The translations under genes were made by a program, and so were the position numbers. The notes below the pieces were generated by a model. It saw nothing but the letters and a program-made list of their open reading frames with translations. It was not told the origin of the DNA and made no database searches. A DNA stretch of 64,000 bases from Leptospira andrefontaineae (GTDB lineage Bacteria; Spirochaetota; Leptospiria; Leptospirales; Leptospiraceae), in contig NZ_RQEY01000012.1 in the NCBI RefSeq assembly GCF_004770105.1, forward strand, positions 353,391-417,390. The letters are read 5' to 3'. Position 1 is the first letter of the stretch; each line of letters begins with the position of its first letter. Below, piece after piece: positions 52,748 to 61,344 of the stretch.

Positions 52748-53149
52748 ATGCAACCTGCAAAGATTCTATTGGGAGCGTTTGCCTATTTTGTTTCAAGTTT
52801 CCTTATACAGGGAATTCTCGCTGCAATAATTGCTTCTGATTATTTTCATAACATTTCTGTTTTCCGAGCTGAGCCGATTTTCTCTTTAAGTATGGGCTCT
52901 ACATTTCTCAGTGGAATTGGGTTTGCCGCTCTTTTCCCAACTACACATTTTACAGGCACGCTAATACTTAAAGGGCTAAAGTATGGACTCTTTATTGCCC
53001 TTGTCACAGTTCCGTTTGTTGCACTTGATTTACCTGGTCGCTTTGCAATACCGACTGTTGAAAAATGGATTCTCATTCAGGGATTATTAGGTGTATTGCA
53101 TTTGTGTGTCGCAGGTATTTTGACTAGCTTAGTTTATAGAAATAATTAA
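52748..53149 (+). CDS. Cassette 5 four-helix membrane protein
   Basis: 133 aa with four hydrophobic segments (about 7-30, 42-65, 77-97, 108-130). ATG with GGAG 10 nt before it. No motif recognised. The layout suggests a small membrane channel, transporter subunit or immunity protein, but no function can be given. Confidence 0.72.
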   Translation: MQPAKILLGAFAYFVSSFLIQGILAAIIASDYFHNISVFRAEPIFSLSMGSTFLSGIGFAALFPTTHFTGTLILKGLKYGLFIALVTVPFVALDLPGRFAIPTVEKWILIQGLLGVLHLCVAGILTSLVYRNN

Positions 53150-53188
53150 GCAATTATTAGTCTTACTATGTAACGCAAGCCGCACTGC

Positions 53189-53331
53189 GTATAACTATCG
53201 GTGCTTCCGCTCCGCTCGGAGATCGCTAACGCGACTCACTCGCTCGGGCTACGCCACATTTGCATCTGTCACTTCGTTTGCATAAGCAAACTCGTGCCAT
53301 TGCAAACGTCGGAACACCTTGGTCGTTAGAC
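53189..53331 (+). repeat. attC 5
   Basis: Cores GTATAAC and GTTAGAC; type A L boxes. The cassette 5 ends GTTATACGCA and TGCGTATAAC are complementary over 10 bases. Confidence 0.87.
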
Positions 53332-53359
53332 GACATTAATTAAAGAATCAGGAGTTAAT

Positions 53360-53950
53360 ATGAACTTCTATCGATCAATATTATCGAATACTCAAGATAT
53401 AGAAAATGCTGATAAAAATATTCGAAAATGTTGTAATGCGATATTGTTCTTTCCCACAATTCAATTTATTGGATTGCTTTTTCTTAAACAATTCGCAAAT
53501 TTAATAGATGTCGTTGTGTTTTTATTAATAAGTATTTATGTTCGAAAATATAAAAGTCGAGTAATCTCCGTTCTCTTTCTCATAATGGCAATCATTTCGT
53601 TTGTTTTAACTATATCAAATAGATCAGGCGGGAGTATATATCTTGCTATTGGTTTATTATGGGTTGCAATACTAATGGTAAGAGCAGTTTTCTTTTGGAA
53701 TAATTACTACAAAATGAAATTGAAACCTCAAAAAACGATATTTCTATCTGCTTTATCAATAATTTTGTTTTTCATAACTACCTTTCTTGGTTTGGTAGTT
53801 CTCGGAATGTTCGGGGACAAAATGACGGATCAAGAATTTGAGAGTTTATCCGGGACATTGGTCTATTCAACATTTCTAATTTCTATAATATTTGTGTTTA
53901 GCGGTATTCTTCCTTATTCGAGAGGAGAATCGGAGCTTCCGGTCGATTAA
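53360..53950 (+). CDS. Cassette 6 multi-pass membrane protein
   Basis: 196 aa, about five to six hydrophobic segments (FPTIQFIGLLF, DVVVFLLISIYV, VISVLFLIMAIISFVL, YLAIGLLWVAILMV, SALSIILFFITTFLGLVVLG, TFLISIIFVFSGI). ATG with AGGAG 8 nt before it. AT-rich unlike the core genes. No family recognised. Confidence 0.72.
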   Translation: MNFYRSILSNTQDIENADKNIRKCCNAILFFPTIQFIGLLFLKQFANLIDVVVFLLISIYVRKYKSRVISVLFLIMAIISFVLTISNRSGGSIYLAIGLLWVAILMVRAVFFWNNYYKMKLKPQKTIFLSALSIILFFITTFLGLVVLGMFGDKMTDQEFESLSGTLVYSTFLISIIFVFSGILPYSRGESELPVD

Positions 53951-53958
53951 TTAACGTC

Positions 53959-54110
53959 GTCTAACTATCGGCTCTGACGCTTCGCTTCGAGATGCTTCGC
54001 ACTCTCGCTCGGGCTACGCCACATTTCGCTTTGTCACTCGTCTTGCAAAGCAAGTCTCGTGCCAAGTCCTTTCGGACTCGCGAAACGTCGTCAAGCCTTG
54101 GTCGTTAGGC
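53959..54110 (+). repeat. attC 6
   Basis: Cores GTCTAAC and GTTAGGC; L boxes GGCTCTGACG/CGTCAAGCC with the extra C. First site of the second subfamily. Confidence 0.86.
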
Positions 54111-54231
54111 GCCATAAACCTTGCGAATTATTTTAATACATCCCGGACATCCGTGTCCGGGGTTACGGAGGGAGTGTTTTTACTGATAATTTGCATTGAC
54201 AATGCTTACAATTTATGTAAGTATTAGTAAA

Positions 54232-54513
54232 TTGATCAAAAGTTTCGAAAACAAAGATACCGAAAAAGTCTGGAAAGGCGTATTTGTTAAATCGATTCCA
54301 AATCAGATTTCAGAAATAGCTCTGAGAAAACTGAGAATGATCAACAACTCCCAAAGTGTTGAAAACCTAAAATCACCACCGGGCAATAAATTAGAATTAC
54401 TTTCAGGGAATAGAAAAGGGCAATATAGTATAAGAATAAACGATCAATGGCGAATTTGCTTTCGTTGGCATGAGCAAGATGCATACGACGTTGAGATTGT
54501 TGATTATCATTAA
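54232..54513 (+). CDS. higB: HigB-like RelE-family mRNA-interferase toxin
   Basis: About 93 aa from the TTG at 54232 ([15 protein letters not shown]), the usual HigB start; a TTG at 54196 adds 12 residues with no family match. Family blocks: [36 protein letters not shown] and the terminal [10 protein letters not shown]. It cleaves mRNA on the ribosome. HigA follows after 12 bases. Toxin first, then antitoxin, as in other higBA cassettes. Confidence 0.88.
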   Translation: MIKSFENKDTEKVWKGVFVKSIPNQISEIALRKLRMINNSQSVENLKSPPGNKLELLSGNRKGQYSIRINDQWRICFRWHEQDAYDVEIVDYH

Positions 54514-54525
54514 TTGGATTTATTT

Positions 54526-54861
54526 ATGAAGAAATGGATTAAAAACCCTCATCCTGGAGATATATTGAATGAAGAGTTCCTCAAGCCTTTAGGCTTAAGT
54601 GCGTATCAACTTTATAAGGATACCGGAATTCCTCAATCACGACTTAGTGAAATCATGCATGGCAAACGAAGTATTTCAGCTAATTATGCTTTAAAATTGG
54701 GTAAGTATTTCGATCTTCCTCCTCAATTCTGGTTAGGATTACAGAATGATTATGATCTTTTAGAGGCAGAAAGGAAGATCCATAATCAATTATCTAAGAT
54801 TAAAAAATATACAGTTAAAAATAATTCAGCTAAGAAAGTAAAAACGCCATCCGTGGCTTAA
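54526..54861 (+). CDS. higA: HigA-like antitoxin, XRE-family
   Basis: 111 aa from the ATG at 54526 (MKKWIKNPHPGDILNEEFL). Helix-turn-helix: GLSAYQLYKDTGIPQSRLSE, then SISANYALKLGKYFDLPPQ. It neutralises HigB and represses the pair. The basic C-terminal tail (KKVKTPSVA) is variable in the family. TA pairs in integron arrays help to keep cassettes from being lost. Confidence 0.9.
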   Translation: MKKWIKNPHPGDILNEEFLKPLGLSAYQLYKDTGIPQSRLSEIMHGKRSISANYALKLGKYFDLPPQFWLGLQNDYDLLEAERKIHNQLSKIKKYTVKNNSAKKVKTPSVA

Positions 54862-54888
54862 TTTTGTTTTAAACACAAGGTTTACAGC

Positions 54889-55029
54889 GCCTAACTATCG
54901 GTGCTTCCGCTCCGCTCGGGGACCGCTTCGCGACCCACTCGCTCGGGCTGCGCCACATTTGCTTCTGTCACTTCGTTTGCAAAGCAAACTCGTGCCATCG
55001 CAAACGTCGGAACACCTTGGTCGTTAGAC
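54889..55029 (+). repeat. attC 7
   Basis: Cores GCCTAAC and GTTAGAC; type A L boxes. Ends the higBA cassette. Confidence 0.87.
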
Positions 55030-55067
55030 GCCATTTTTAAAATAATCGAAATAGGAGATAATAACGA

Positions 55068-55970
55068 ATGAGATTACAAGCTATGAGTGAAATTATTAGT
55101 CAGTATGCGGAAAAATTCTCTGTAGTTCATTCTAACAGCGGAGGTAACCATTTCTTCAATGGGTTGTTATCATCTAAGCTTGCATTAGAAAATCTGCAGA
55201 GTATTCCACCATTATCAGAGGATATTATCAATTTTTTAAGAAAGTATTCAATAGCCACTGTTCAAGTAGATTCAATGATGGTAAGTCCCGATACGGTCAG
55301 TCAACTGAACCGGGATTTTAAAGCTCTTAAGGATAAAATAGCTGTTCTTGATTCATTATTGCAGTCTTTAATTGTTAAAGACGGTGCTACGACAGCTTTC
55401 ATTAAATTATATGAACTAAATTCGTTAGAAGAGTTAGAAAATTTGATTTCTTCATTAAGAAAAATTATATTCTTACCATTAGCAAATTTAGAAGGCGATT
55501 TGGTTTTATCAGGGTTTGATGTTGGATCGAAATATTTCAATATTTTAATTACTGCGGCACTTACGTTTACTTTTTTTACAAATATGATTCGTGAATCTTT
55601 TGATTTGTATGTGCATGGTTATCAGAAAGTGAAAATAACTGAAAAATTAATCGAAACCTATGCCTTTTCTGAATTGGTTATTAAAGAATTACAAGAAAAG
55701 ACTCGTGAAGAATATAATAAGGATCTAGCAAAAAGTTCGGAAAAATTATATGATAACCTCTCTGATGCCGAGAAGGAGAAGATATCGAACAAAAATGAAT
55801 TTATTAATAATACCAAATTTGCATTGGATGAACTTGCTAAACTGATGGATAAGGGATTGGAAATCCATCATTCAATTGAAGCTTCTCCAGAGGCTAAAGC
55901 AAATTTTCCAGATTTTTCAGCTGCAAAACAATTGATCGAATCTCAGAAATTATTAGATAAGCGCGACTAA
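55068..55970 (+). CDS. Cassette 8 coiled-coil protein with one hydrophobic segment
   Basis: 300 aa, the largest cassette gene product. Helical and charged throughout; one hydrophobic stretch at about 160-180 (FNILITAALTFTFFTNMI) and a long C-terminal helix (about 195-300). ATG with AGGAG 8 nt before it is a good ribosome site. Possibly a membrane-attached coiled-coil protein. No family recognised. Confidence 0.72.
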   Translation: MRLQAMSEIISQYAEKFSVVHSNSGGNHFFNGLLSSKLALENLQSIPPLSEDIINFLRKYSIATVQVDSMMVSPDTVSQLNRDFKALKDKIAVLDSLLQSLIVKDGATTAFIKLYELNSLEELENLISSLRKIIFLPLANLEGDLVLSGFDVGSKYFNILITAALTFTFFTNMIRESFDLYVHGYQKVKITEKLIETYAFSELVIKELQEKTREEYNKDLAKSSEKLYDNLSDAEKEKISNKNEFINNTKFALDELAKLMDKGLEIHHSIEASPEAKANFPDFSAAKQLIESQKLLDKRD

Positions 55971-55977
55971 AAACGGC

Positions 55978-56130
55978 GTCTAACTATCGGCTCTGACGCT
56001 TCGCTTCAGGATTGCTTCGCAACCCTCGCTTGGGCTACGCCACATTTCGCTTTGTCACTCGCCTTGCAGGGCAAGTCTCGCGCCAAGTGCTTCGCACTCG
56101 CGAAACGTCGTCAAGCCTTGGTCGTTATAC
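55978..56130 (+). repeat. attC 8
   Basis: Cores GTCTAAC and GTTATAC; type B L boxes. The right core begins cassette 9. Confidence 0.86.
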
Positions 56131-56165
56131 GCAATATTTAAAAAACTGTATCCTATAAGAAAAAA

Positions 56166-56564
56166 ATGAAAACACTATCAATTGCCACCTCTGCTATACT
56201 TTCTATCATTATCTGGGGCTTTGTGCTTCACTTTTTTGTAATAAATTCTGGGAATCTCATAATAGAAGAAGGATTCATCACGAAACTACCAAATTCATAT
56301 CTGGTATCAACTTACCTGCATCTTTCCTTGCTGATCTTTATTGCAATTTATGTTTTTAGAAAGAAGACTAATTACAAAAACTCTATTGTATTCCTTTCTT
56401 TACTCGCTATTCCAAGTGTGACTTCGCTGATAGTGCTATCTTTGATGGATGGTTCTATCTTGAATGGGCAAAAGTATTCAGCACATGTCATCGCGAACTG
56501 GAATTATTCAGATATTATTTTCTACTTCGCTCTTTATTTAAAGGCTTTAAACTTTGTTTCTTAA
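56166..56564 (+). CDS. Cassette 9 four-helix membrane protein
   Basis: 132 aa, four hydrophobic segments (SIATSAILSIIIWGFVLHFF, LHLSLLIFIAIYVF, IVFLSLLAIPSVTSLIVL, IIFYFALYLKALNF). Loops carry the polar residues. Weak ribosome site. No family recognised; not a close relative of the cassette 5 protein by eye. Confidence 0.68.
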   Translation: MKTLSIATSAILSIIIWGFVLHFFVINSGNLIIEEGFITKLPNSYLVSTYLHLSLLIFIAIYVFRKKTNYKNSIVFLSLLAIPSVTSLIVLSLMDGSILNGQKYSAHVIANWNYSDIIFYFALYLKALNFVS

Positions 56565-56638
56565 ATTGAATGAAGAGTTATAGGAATTAAGTAAGAATAG
56601 GGACTATTTAATATTTCCTATTTTCGTTTAAATACTGC

Positions 56639-56781
56639 GTATAACTTTCGGTGCCTCCGCGCCGCTCGGGGCTTGCTATCGCAACCCGCTCGCTTGGGCT
56701 TCGCCACATTCGCTTCTGTCACTACACTTGCTTGTGCAAGTTCGTGCCATCGCGAACGTCGGAGCACCTTGGTCGTTAGAC
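56639..56781 (+). repeat. attC 9
   Basis: Cores GTATAAC and GTTAGAC; L boxes GGTGCCTCCG/CGGAGCACC, the C/G variant also in attC 1, 2 and 19. Inner arm CACTTGCTTGTGCAAG differs from the others. Confidence 0.86.
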
Positions 56782-56807
56782 GAAATCCAAAATTAAAGTA
56801 AATTTGT

Positions 56808-57503
56808 ATGAACGATACATATAGTTTTTTCAGATACACATTGCCGGGAGTTCTTTTTCTCATCGAGCTTAGTATTCTGGTAATTATTTTAGATTGGGAT
56901 GGAGTCGTTAATTTCATTTATTCAGAAAATAATAAGCTTAATGGCCTTAATCTTACATTAGTTGTTCTTTTTTTAACTTCCATATCATTTGGAATAGGTG
57001 CGATTCTTAGTCTTTTTTATAGAATCTTTTCCTGCCTTAAAATTGATTATTCTTCATTTCTTAAAAAGGTAAAGGAGAATGAATTTATTGATTTTGACAA
57101 ACTAACCCCAACGATTCCGGCTTACAGAGATATCGATTTAAAAAAATATGGATGGGTTATAGTAACTTCTTTTTGGTTTGAACGAGTGGGATCTTCAGAA
57201 TTGATTAAAGGTGCCGTCGATAGAGCTCAAAGTCTTTCGAATCTTTTGCATAATTCAGCTGCTTGTTTAGCAGGGTCCTTTATATTACCGTTTATATTAA
57301 TTTTCTATATTTATCGCAAAGGTGGATTAGCTTTATTCTCTTGTTGCGGTGTAATTCTTTCCTTTGTAGTTACTGTAGCAGTAATTTATGCTCACCATAA
57401 ATCGTATTTAGATGCAAAATTTACGCTAAAGGCATTTGTCGAAATTATTCTATGGAATGCTTTAAAGAATGAGAAAGCAGGGAAAATAAGTAAACGAAAG
57501 TAG
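56808..57503 (+). CDS. Cassette 10 membrane protein
   Basis: 231 aa with four hydrophobic segments: two near the N-terminus (FLIELSILVIILDW; TLVVLFLTSISFGIGAIL) and two near the C-terminus (FILPFILIFYIY; LFSCCGVILSFVVTVAVIY), separated by a polar middle of about 100 residues (about 75-155) that should be cytoplasmic or periplasmic. No family recognised. ATG with weak ribosome site. Confidence 0.7.
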   Translation: MNDTYSFFRYTLPGVLFLIELSILVIILDWDGVVNFIYSENNKLNGLNLTLVVLFLTSISFGIGAILSLFYRIFSCLKIDYSSFLKKVKENEFIDFDKLTPTIPAYRDIDLKKYGWVIVTSFWFERVGSSELIKGAVDRAQSLSNLLHNSAACLAGSFILPFILIFYIYRKGGLALFSCCGVILSFVVTVAVIYAHHKSYLDAKFTLKAFVEIILWNALKNEKAGKISKRK

Positions 57504-57519
57504 CCAAATTTTGGACTTC

Positions 57520-57690
57520 GTCTAACTATCGGCTCTGACGCTGCGCTTCAGGATTGCTTCGCAACCTTCGCTTGGCCTCCGGCACATTGGCTTCAGTCAC
57601 GACTTTTGCAAAAGCAAAAGATCGTGCCTGTCCCTAACGCCTCTTCGAGGCTCAGGGATCGCCAACGTCGTCAAGCCTTGGTCGTTAAGC
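57520..57690 (+). repeat. attC 10
   Basis: Cores GTCTAAC and GTTAAGC; type B L boxes. Longest site (171 bp): the inner arm holds a GACTTTTGCAAAAGC hairpin and a second one ending CAGGGATCGC. Confidence 0.85.
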
Positions 57691-57694
57691 GGAC

Positions 57695-58306
57695 ATGGCT
57701 AAAAATTTATTCAAAATGAAAAATTCTATAATCTTATTAATCCTTTTACTGGCATTCTCTTTGTTTAGCCAGGTCCACCATGACTATCCAGGACATGGTG
57801 CTAGCTTAGGAGGTAATAAAAAGAGGACACTCGAATTATTTTCTTATTATGGAGGAACTTGTAATGATAAAGGAGAATCGCAGCTAATTTGCAATGTAAA
57901 GGAATTTGATTATGAAATTAATTTTTCTAAAGAAGGATTGATCGTGAGCTATTTTCGCACGGTTAAATCAGCCGATTTAATTAAAAGTTATGGATATAGT
58001 AATCCTCCGAAAAGTATGCCTTTCATAAATCATCTATATGGACATACTTCAATTTATGGTTTTCCAGTTATATTTAATTTGGAGAAACAAGTGGCGTTGT
58101 ATAATAGCAATTATATAACAGATAATTATATTATTCTCATAATTGATGAATTAGGAAATTACCGATTTTCAGCTTGTACGGAGCTATCAAATTGTAAGGA
58201 TATTTATTTGCTAAAAAAAGCAATTTCGGCAAATACTCAATGGCGATGTGATCTTCATAGCGAAGTGATTTGTAGCTCGGATAAATTTAAAAAATATCTA
58301 AAATAA
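57695..58306 (+). CDS. Cassette 11 exported protein, His-rich N-terminus
   Basis: 203 aa. The signal peptide is MKNSIILLILLLAFSLFS (from an internal ATG at 57716); the ATG at 57695, four bases after the attC core, adds seven residues. Cleavage near FSQ leaves VHHDYPGHGA at the mature N-terminus, a possible metal site. Six cysteines in the mature part suggest disulphides. No family recognised. Confidence 0.68.
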   Translation: MAKNLFKMKNSIILLILLLAFSLFSQVHHDYPGHGASLGGNKKRTLELFSYYGGTCNDKGESQLICNVKEFDYEINFSKEGLIVSYFRTVKSADLIKSYGYSNPPKSMPFINHLYGHTSIYGFPVIFNLEKQVALYNSNYITDNYIILIIDELGNYRFSACTELSNCKDIYLLKKAISANTQWRCDLHSEVICSSDKFKKYLK

Positions 58307-58316
58307 AAGCCACGTC

Positions 58317-58472
58317 GCTTAACTATCGGCTCTGACGCATCGCTTCGAGATTGCTGTCGCAACTCTCACTCGGGCTACGCCACATTTCGCTTTGTCACTC
58401 GCCTTGCAGTAGCAAGTCTCGCGCCAAGTCCTTGCGGACTCGCGAAACGTCGTCAAGCCTTGGTCGTTAGGC
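58317..58472 (+). repeat. attC 11
   Basis: Cores GCTTAAC and GTTAGGC; type B L boxes. The left core is the complement of cassette 11's own start GTTAAGC. Confidence 0.86.
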
Positions 58473-58773
58473 GCAATATCGCGATTTTGTATTTTTGAAT
58501 TTAGTAAGCGTAAATCCTTTCCTAAAATATGAGTGGAATTTGATTTTAGGTCAGACCGCTTTTCACCCTTTTCTTGCCTTATATCGTAAACTGAAAGGTT
58601 CTACAGAATGTTTGAATCCATCAGAACTACCTGGATATATCTTCCGTTTGATCCTGCGAAAAGGGTTCGCTACTTTATATTCTGAAAGTGAATTAGTCAG
58701 TAATTGACTTTTATTCTATTTGAGGATTTTATAGAGTAGGGCTTTAGTGCAACGTGTTAGGGGCGATACTGCT
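58473..58773. repeat. Type A cassette copy 3 (cassette 12)
   Basis: 301 bp. Compared with copies 1-2 it lacks one G in GTTTGAATCC, which keeps the frame MFESIRTTWIYLPFDPAKRV and then a stop. The rest is near-identical. Confidence 0.8.
58704..58733 (+). promoter_or_regulatory. Putative promoter in type A cassette copy 3
   Basis: TTGACT, 18 nt, TTTATA, the best -10 of the four. It reads toward the gene at 58933. Confidence 0.45.
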
Positions 58774-58916
58774 GCCTAACTATCGGTGCTTCCGCTCCGC
58801 TCGGAGTTCGCTTGCGCGACTCGCTCGCTCGGGCTTCGCCACATTTGCTTCTGTCACTTCGTTTGCATGCGCAAACTTGTGCCATCGCAAACGTCGGAAC
58901 ACCTTGGTCGTTAGAC
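58774..58916 (+). repeat. attC 12
   Basis: Cores GCCTAAC and GTTAGAC; type A L boxes. Confidence 0.87.
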
Positions 58917-58932
58917 GAAATGCTTTTAGAAT

Positions 58933-59280
58933 ATGTCCATAATTAAAGATATCTGGTTTCATACGAATTTAGATCTTAATATTTTGGCATCCAATATAGG
59001 CTTAATTCAAGTCGAAATGGATGCAGAAAACCATTGGGAATGGGTCACTGGATATTTAGAAAATGTGCAATTAGATATTACCAGACCGATCGATTCAAAA
59101 AGTGATATTTATGAGGTAAGGATATTTCGCTTGGGTGAATCTCCTATTATTTCTGGAGAATTGCATTCTTTAATAGTAACTAGGTTAATCAAATTAGGAA
59201 TCTCTCCGATTTATATAGGTATTTGGAATTATTTATCAGGAAATGATTTTGAAAAAAATATTCTTTCCAAAATTATATAA
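58933..59280 (+). CDS. Cassette 13 small soluble protein, unknown
   Basis: 115 aa, no membrane segment. Alternating strands and helices (IGLIQVEMDAENHWEWVTGY, DIYEVRIFRLGESP, SGELHSLIVTRLIKLGI). Aromatic- and acid-rich composition is common in immunity-type proteins, but no family was recognised. About 120 bp without a gene follow before attC 13. Confidence 0.65.
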   Translation: MSIIKDIWFHTNLDLNILASNIGLIQVEMDAENHWEWVTGYLENVQLDITRPIDSKSDIYEVRIFRLGESPIISGELHSLIVTRLIKLGISPIYIGIWNYLSGNDFEKNILSKII

Positions 59281-59401
59281 TAGAATTTCGAATCGGTCGT
59301 CTTTTCTACGACAATTAAAGTATGTGATTTCCTTCTTTTTGCGATGAATACATTTCGCTTTATATAGATTAGTTATTGACCTCATCTATATAAAGCACTT
59401 C

Positions 59402-59557
59402 GTCTAACTATCGGCTCTGGCGCTTCGCTTCGAGATGCTACGCACTCTCGCTCGGGCTGCGCCACATTGGCTCAGTCACTCGAATTGCAGAGCAATTCTT
59501 GTGCCTGTCTTCACTTACGTTCAGCTCGCCAACGTCGCCAAGCCTTGGTCGTTAGAC
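59402..59557 (+). repeat. attC 13
   Basis: Cores GTCTAAC and GTTAGAC; L boxes GGCTCTGGCG/CGCCAAGCC. Both arms differ from the other type B sites by A-to-G and T-to-C, a compensatory change that preserves pairing. Confidence 0.87.
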
Positions 59558-59685
59558 GCAATGCTCGCAAGATATTACTTCTCAAGAAAAAATAGATACC
59601 TCAATCTCGCATAAATTTGACAAAAGTTTAAAAAAAGACTAAATAATTGCGAAAACTTTAAGTCTTCAGCAAATAGTATTTCTTT

Positions 59686-60087
59686 ATGAAGGATAAAGAC
59701 GACATTTCCGAAAGATTACTTTTGCAGAGAGTAAGGAATCGAATAACTGAAGTACTTGATATCGCTTCGGATATAGAGGCTCATTACCGATTTGGTGGAG
59801 ATGAAATTATTAATCTATGGGAAGATTGGGTAGACGAATATAGATTAAATAGATATATAGAGCCAGTATTCAGTAAGTCGGAGCAAACTGCAATAAAAGA
59901 CTTTCACAGAATTTGGTTGTACGTTTGCGAAAATACTCCCCAAATTTTGCCGCCTGTTGAGGAACTTTCTCGAAGTGACCTATGGTTACAATTGATAGCG
60001 ATTGCTCAGGATTCATTGTCAATAATGAATGAACGGGGTAAATTTTCTGAAGAAACTGAATTGACTGATGATGAGTTAAGTCAGTAG
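59686..60087 (+). CDS. Cassette 14 small acidic helical protein
   Basis: 133 aa, no membrane segment, strongly acidic (ends GKFSEETELTDDELSQ). Helices ITEVLDIASDIEAHYRF and TAIKDFHRIWLYVCENT are visible. Possibly an antitoxin- or immunity-type protein; no family recognised. It has a 130-bp leader with no gene. Confidence 0.65.
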   Translation: MKDKDDISERLLLQRVRNRITEVLDIASDIEAHYRFGGDEIINLWEDWVDEYRLNRYIEPVFSKSEQTAIKDFHRIWLYVCENTPQILPPVEELSRSDLWLQLIAIAQDSLSIMNERGKFSEETELTDDELSQ

Positions 60088-60111
60088 TTCCACTCTTAGT
60101 GCGATCACAGC

Positions 60112-60264
60112 GTCTAACTATCGGCTCTGACGCTTCGCTTCGAGATTGCTTCGCAACTCTTGCTCGGGCTGCGCCACATTTCGCTTTGTCACTCGTTTTG
60201 CTCAGCAAAACTCGCGCCAAGTCCTTCGGACTCGCGAAACGTCGTCAAGCCTTGGTCGTTAGGC
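60112..60264 (+). repeat. attC 14
   Basis: Cores GTCTAAC and GTTAGGC; type B L boxes. Confidence 0.86.
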
Positions 60265-60566
60265 GCAATATCGCGATTTTGTATTTTTGAATTTAGTAAG
60301 CGTAAATCATATTCTAAAACAAGAGCGGAATTTGGTTTTAGGTCAGGTCGCTTTTCACCCTTTTCTTGCCTTATATCGTAAAACTGAAAGACTCAATCGA
60401 ATGTTTGAATCCATCAGAACTACCTGGATATATCTTCCGTTGAATCCTGCGAAAAGGGTTCGCTACTTTATATTCTGAAAGTGAATTATTCACTAATTGA
60501 CTTTTATTCTATTTGAGGATTTTGTAGAGTAGGGCTTGGGTGCAATGTGCTAGGAGCGATACTGCT
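60265..60566. repeat. Type A cassette copy 4 (cassette 15)
   Basis: 302 bp, most diverged copy (TCATATTCTAAAACAAG, CTCAATCGAATG). The frame MFESIRTTWIYLPLNPAKRV is kept with a conservative change relative to copy 3. No other gene. Confidence 0.8.
60497..60526 (+). promoter_or_regulatory. Putative promoter in type A cassette copy 4
   Basis: TTGACT, 18 nt, TTTGTA, weaker -10. Reads toward the gene at 60783. Confidence 0.33.
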
Positions 60567-60723
60567 GCCTAACTATCGGTGCTTCCGCTCCGCTCGGAGT
60601 TCGCTTGCGCGACTCGCTCGCTCGGGCTTCGCCACATTTCGCTTTGTCACTCGCCTTGCGGTGGCAAGTCTCGTGCCAAGTGCTTCGCACTCGCAAAACG
60701 TCGGAACACCTTGGTCGTTAGGC
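60567..60723 (+). repeat. attC 15 (chimeric)
   Basis: Cores GCCTAAC and GTTAGGC; L boxes are type A (GGTGCTTCCG/CGGAACACC), but the middle arms (CGCTTTGTCACTCGCCTTGC, GTGCCAAGTGCTTCGCACTC) are of type B. It joins halves of both subfamilies, pointing to exchange inside attC sites. Confidence 0.85.
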
Positions 60724-60782
60724 GACATTTTTAAAATTTTCATTACTATCAGAATAATTTGTAAGTTATAGAAACGAGAACT

Positions 60783-61160
60783 ATGAATCCAGATTTCGAT
60801 TTGTTTGATCATGATTCGGAGACCTTGAGGGTAAAAGGTAGATTAACCGAATTGTTTAACGATTTTGAAATTACTTTGCGTTCCTCACTCTTTGCTGAGC
60901 GAAATGGCGGAATGACGATTCATGGAATCTTTGCGGAGTTTAGTCATTATTTTAATAATAATTATGAATCTTTTGGTGATGATCAACTAATTGAATTGTT
61001 TGCATTCATTGAAGATTGTCTTATAACTGATTATGACGTTCTTAATAATGCTGTCTATACTTGCTTTTTAGAGAATATTGATAGTAGTAAGATTAAAATA
61101 AAAATTAATATTATCTTGGGTGAAAAGACTAGTAAATATTTAAAAGAATTGGATATGTGA
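60783..61160 (+). CDS. Cassette 16 small acidic helical protein
   Basis: 125 aa, no membrane segment, helical and acidic. FAEFSHYFNNNYESFGDDQL then LFAFIEDCLITDYDVLNNAV resembles immunity-type proteins of polymorphic toxin systems, without a toxin nearby. Good position 60 bp after the attC core; weak ribosome site (ACGAGA). Not firmly assigned. Confidence 0.65.
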   Translation: MNPDFDLFDHDSETLRVKGRLTELFNDFEITLRSSLFAERNGGMTIHGIFAEFSHYFNNNYESFGDDQLIELFAFIEDCLITDYDVLNNAVYTCFLENIDSSKIKIKINIILGEKTSKYLKELDM

Positions 61161-61189
61161 GACATTTCCTACAAATATTAAAAACGGTC

Positions 61190-61330
61190 GCCTAACTATC
61201 GGTGCTTCCGCTGCGCTTCGAGATCGCTAACGCGACTCTCGCTCGGGCTTCGCCACATTTGCTTCAGTCACTTCGTTTGCATGCGCAAACTCGTGCCATT
61301 GCAAACGTCGGAACACCTTGGTCGTTAGAC
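61190..61330 (+). repeat. attC 16
   Basis: Cores GCCTAAC and GTTAGAC; type A L boxes. The left core region GTCGCCTAAC is the 10-base complement of the cassette start GTTAGGCGAC. Confidence 0.87.
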
Positions 61331-61344
61331 GCAATTAAATAAAA

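Noticed and set aside
51783..60566. Insertion sequence or MITE for the type A repeats
   Set aside because: No transposase, terminal inverted repeat or target duplication; boundaries coincide with attC cores, so they are cassettes.
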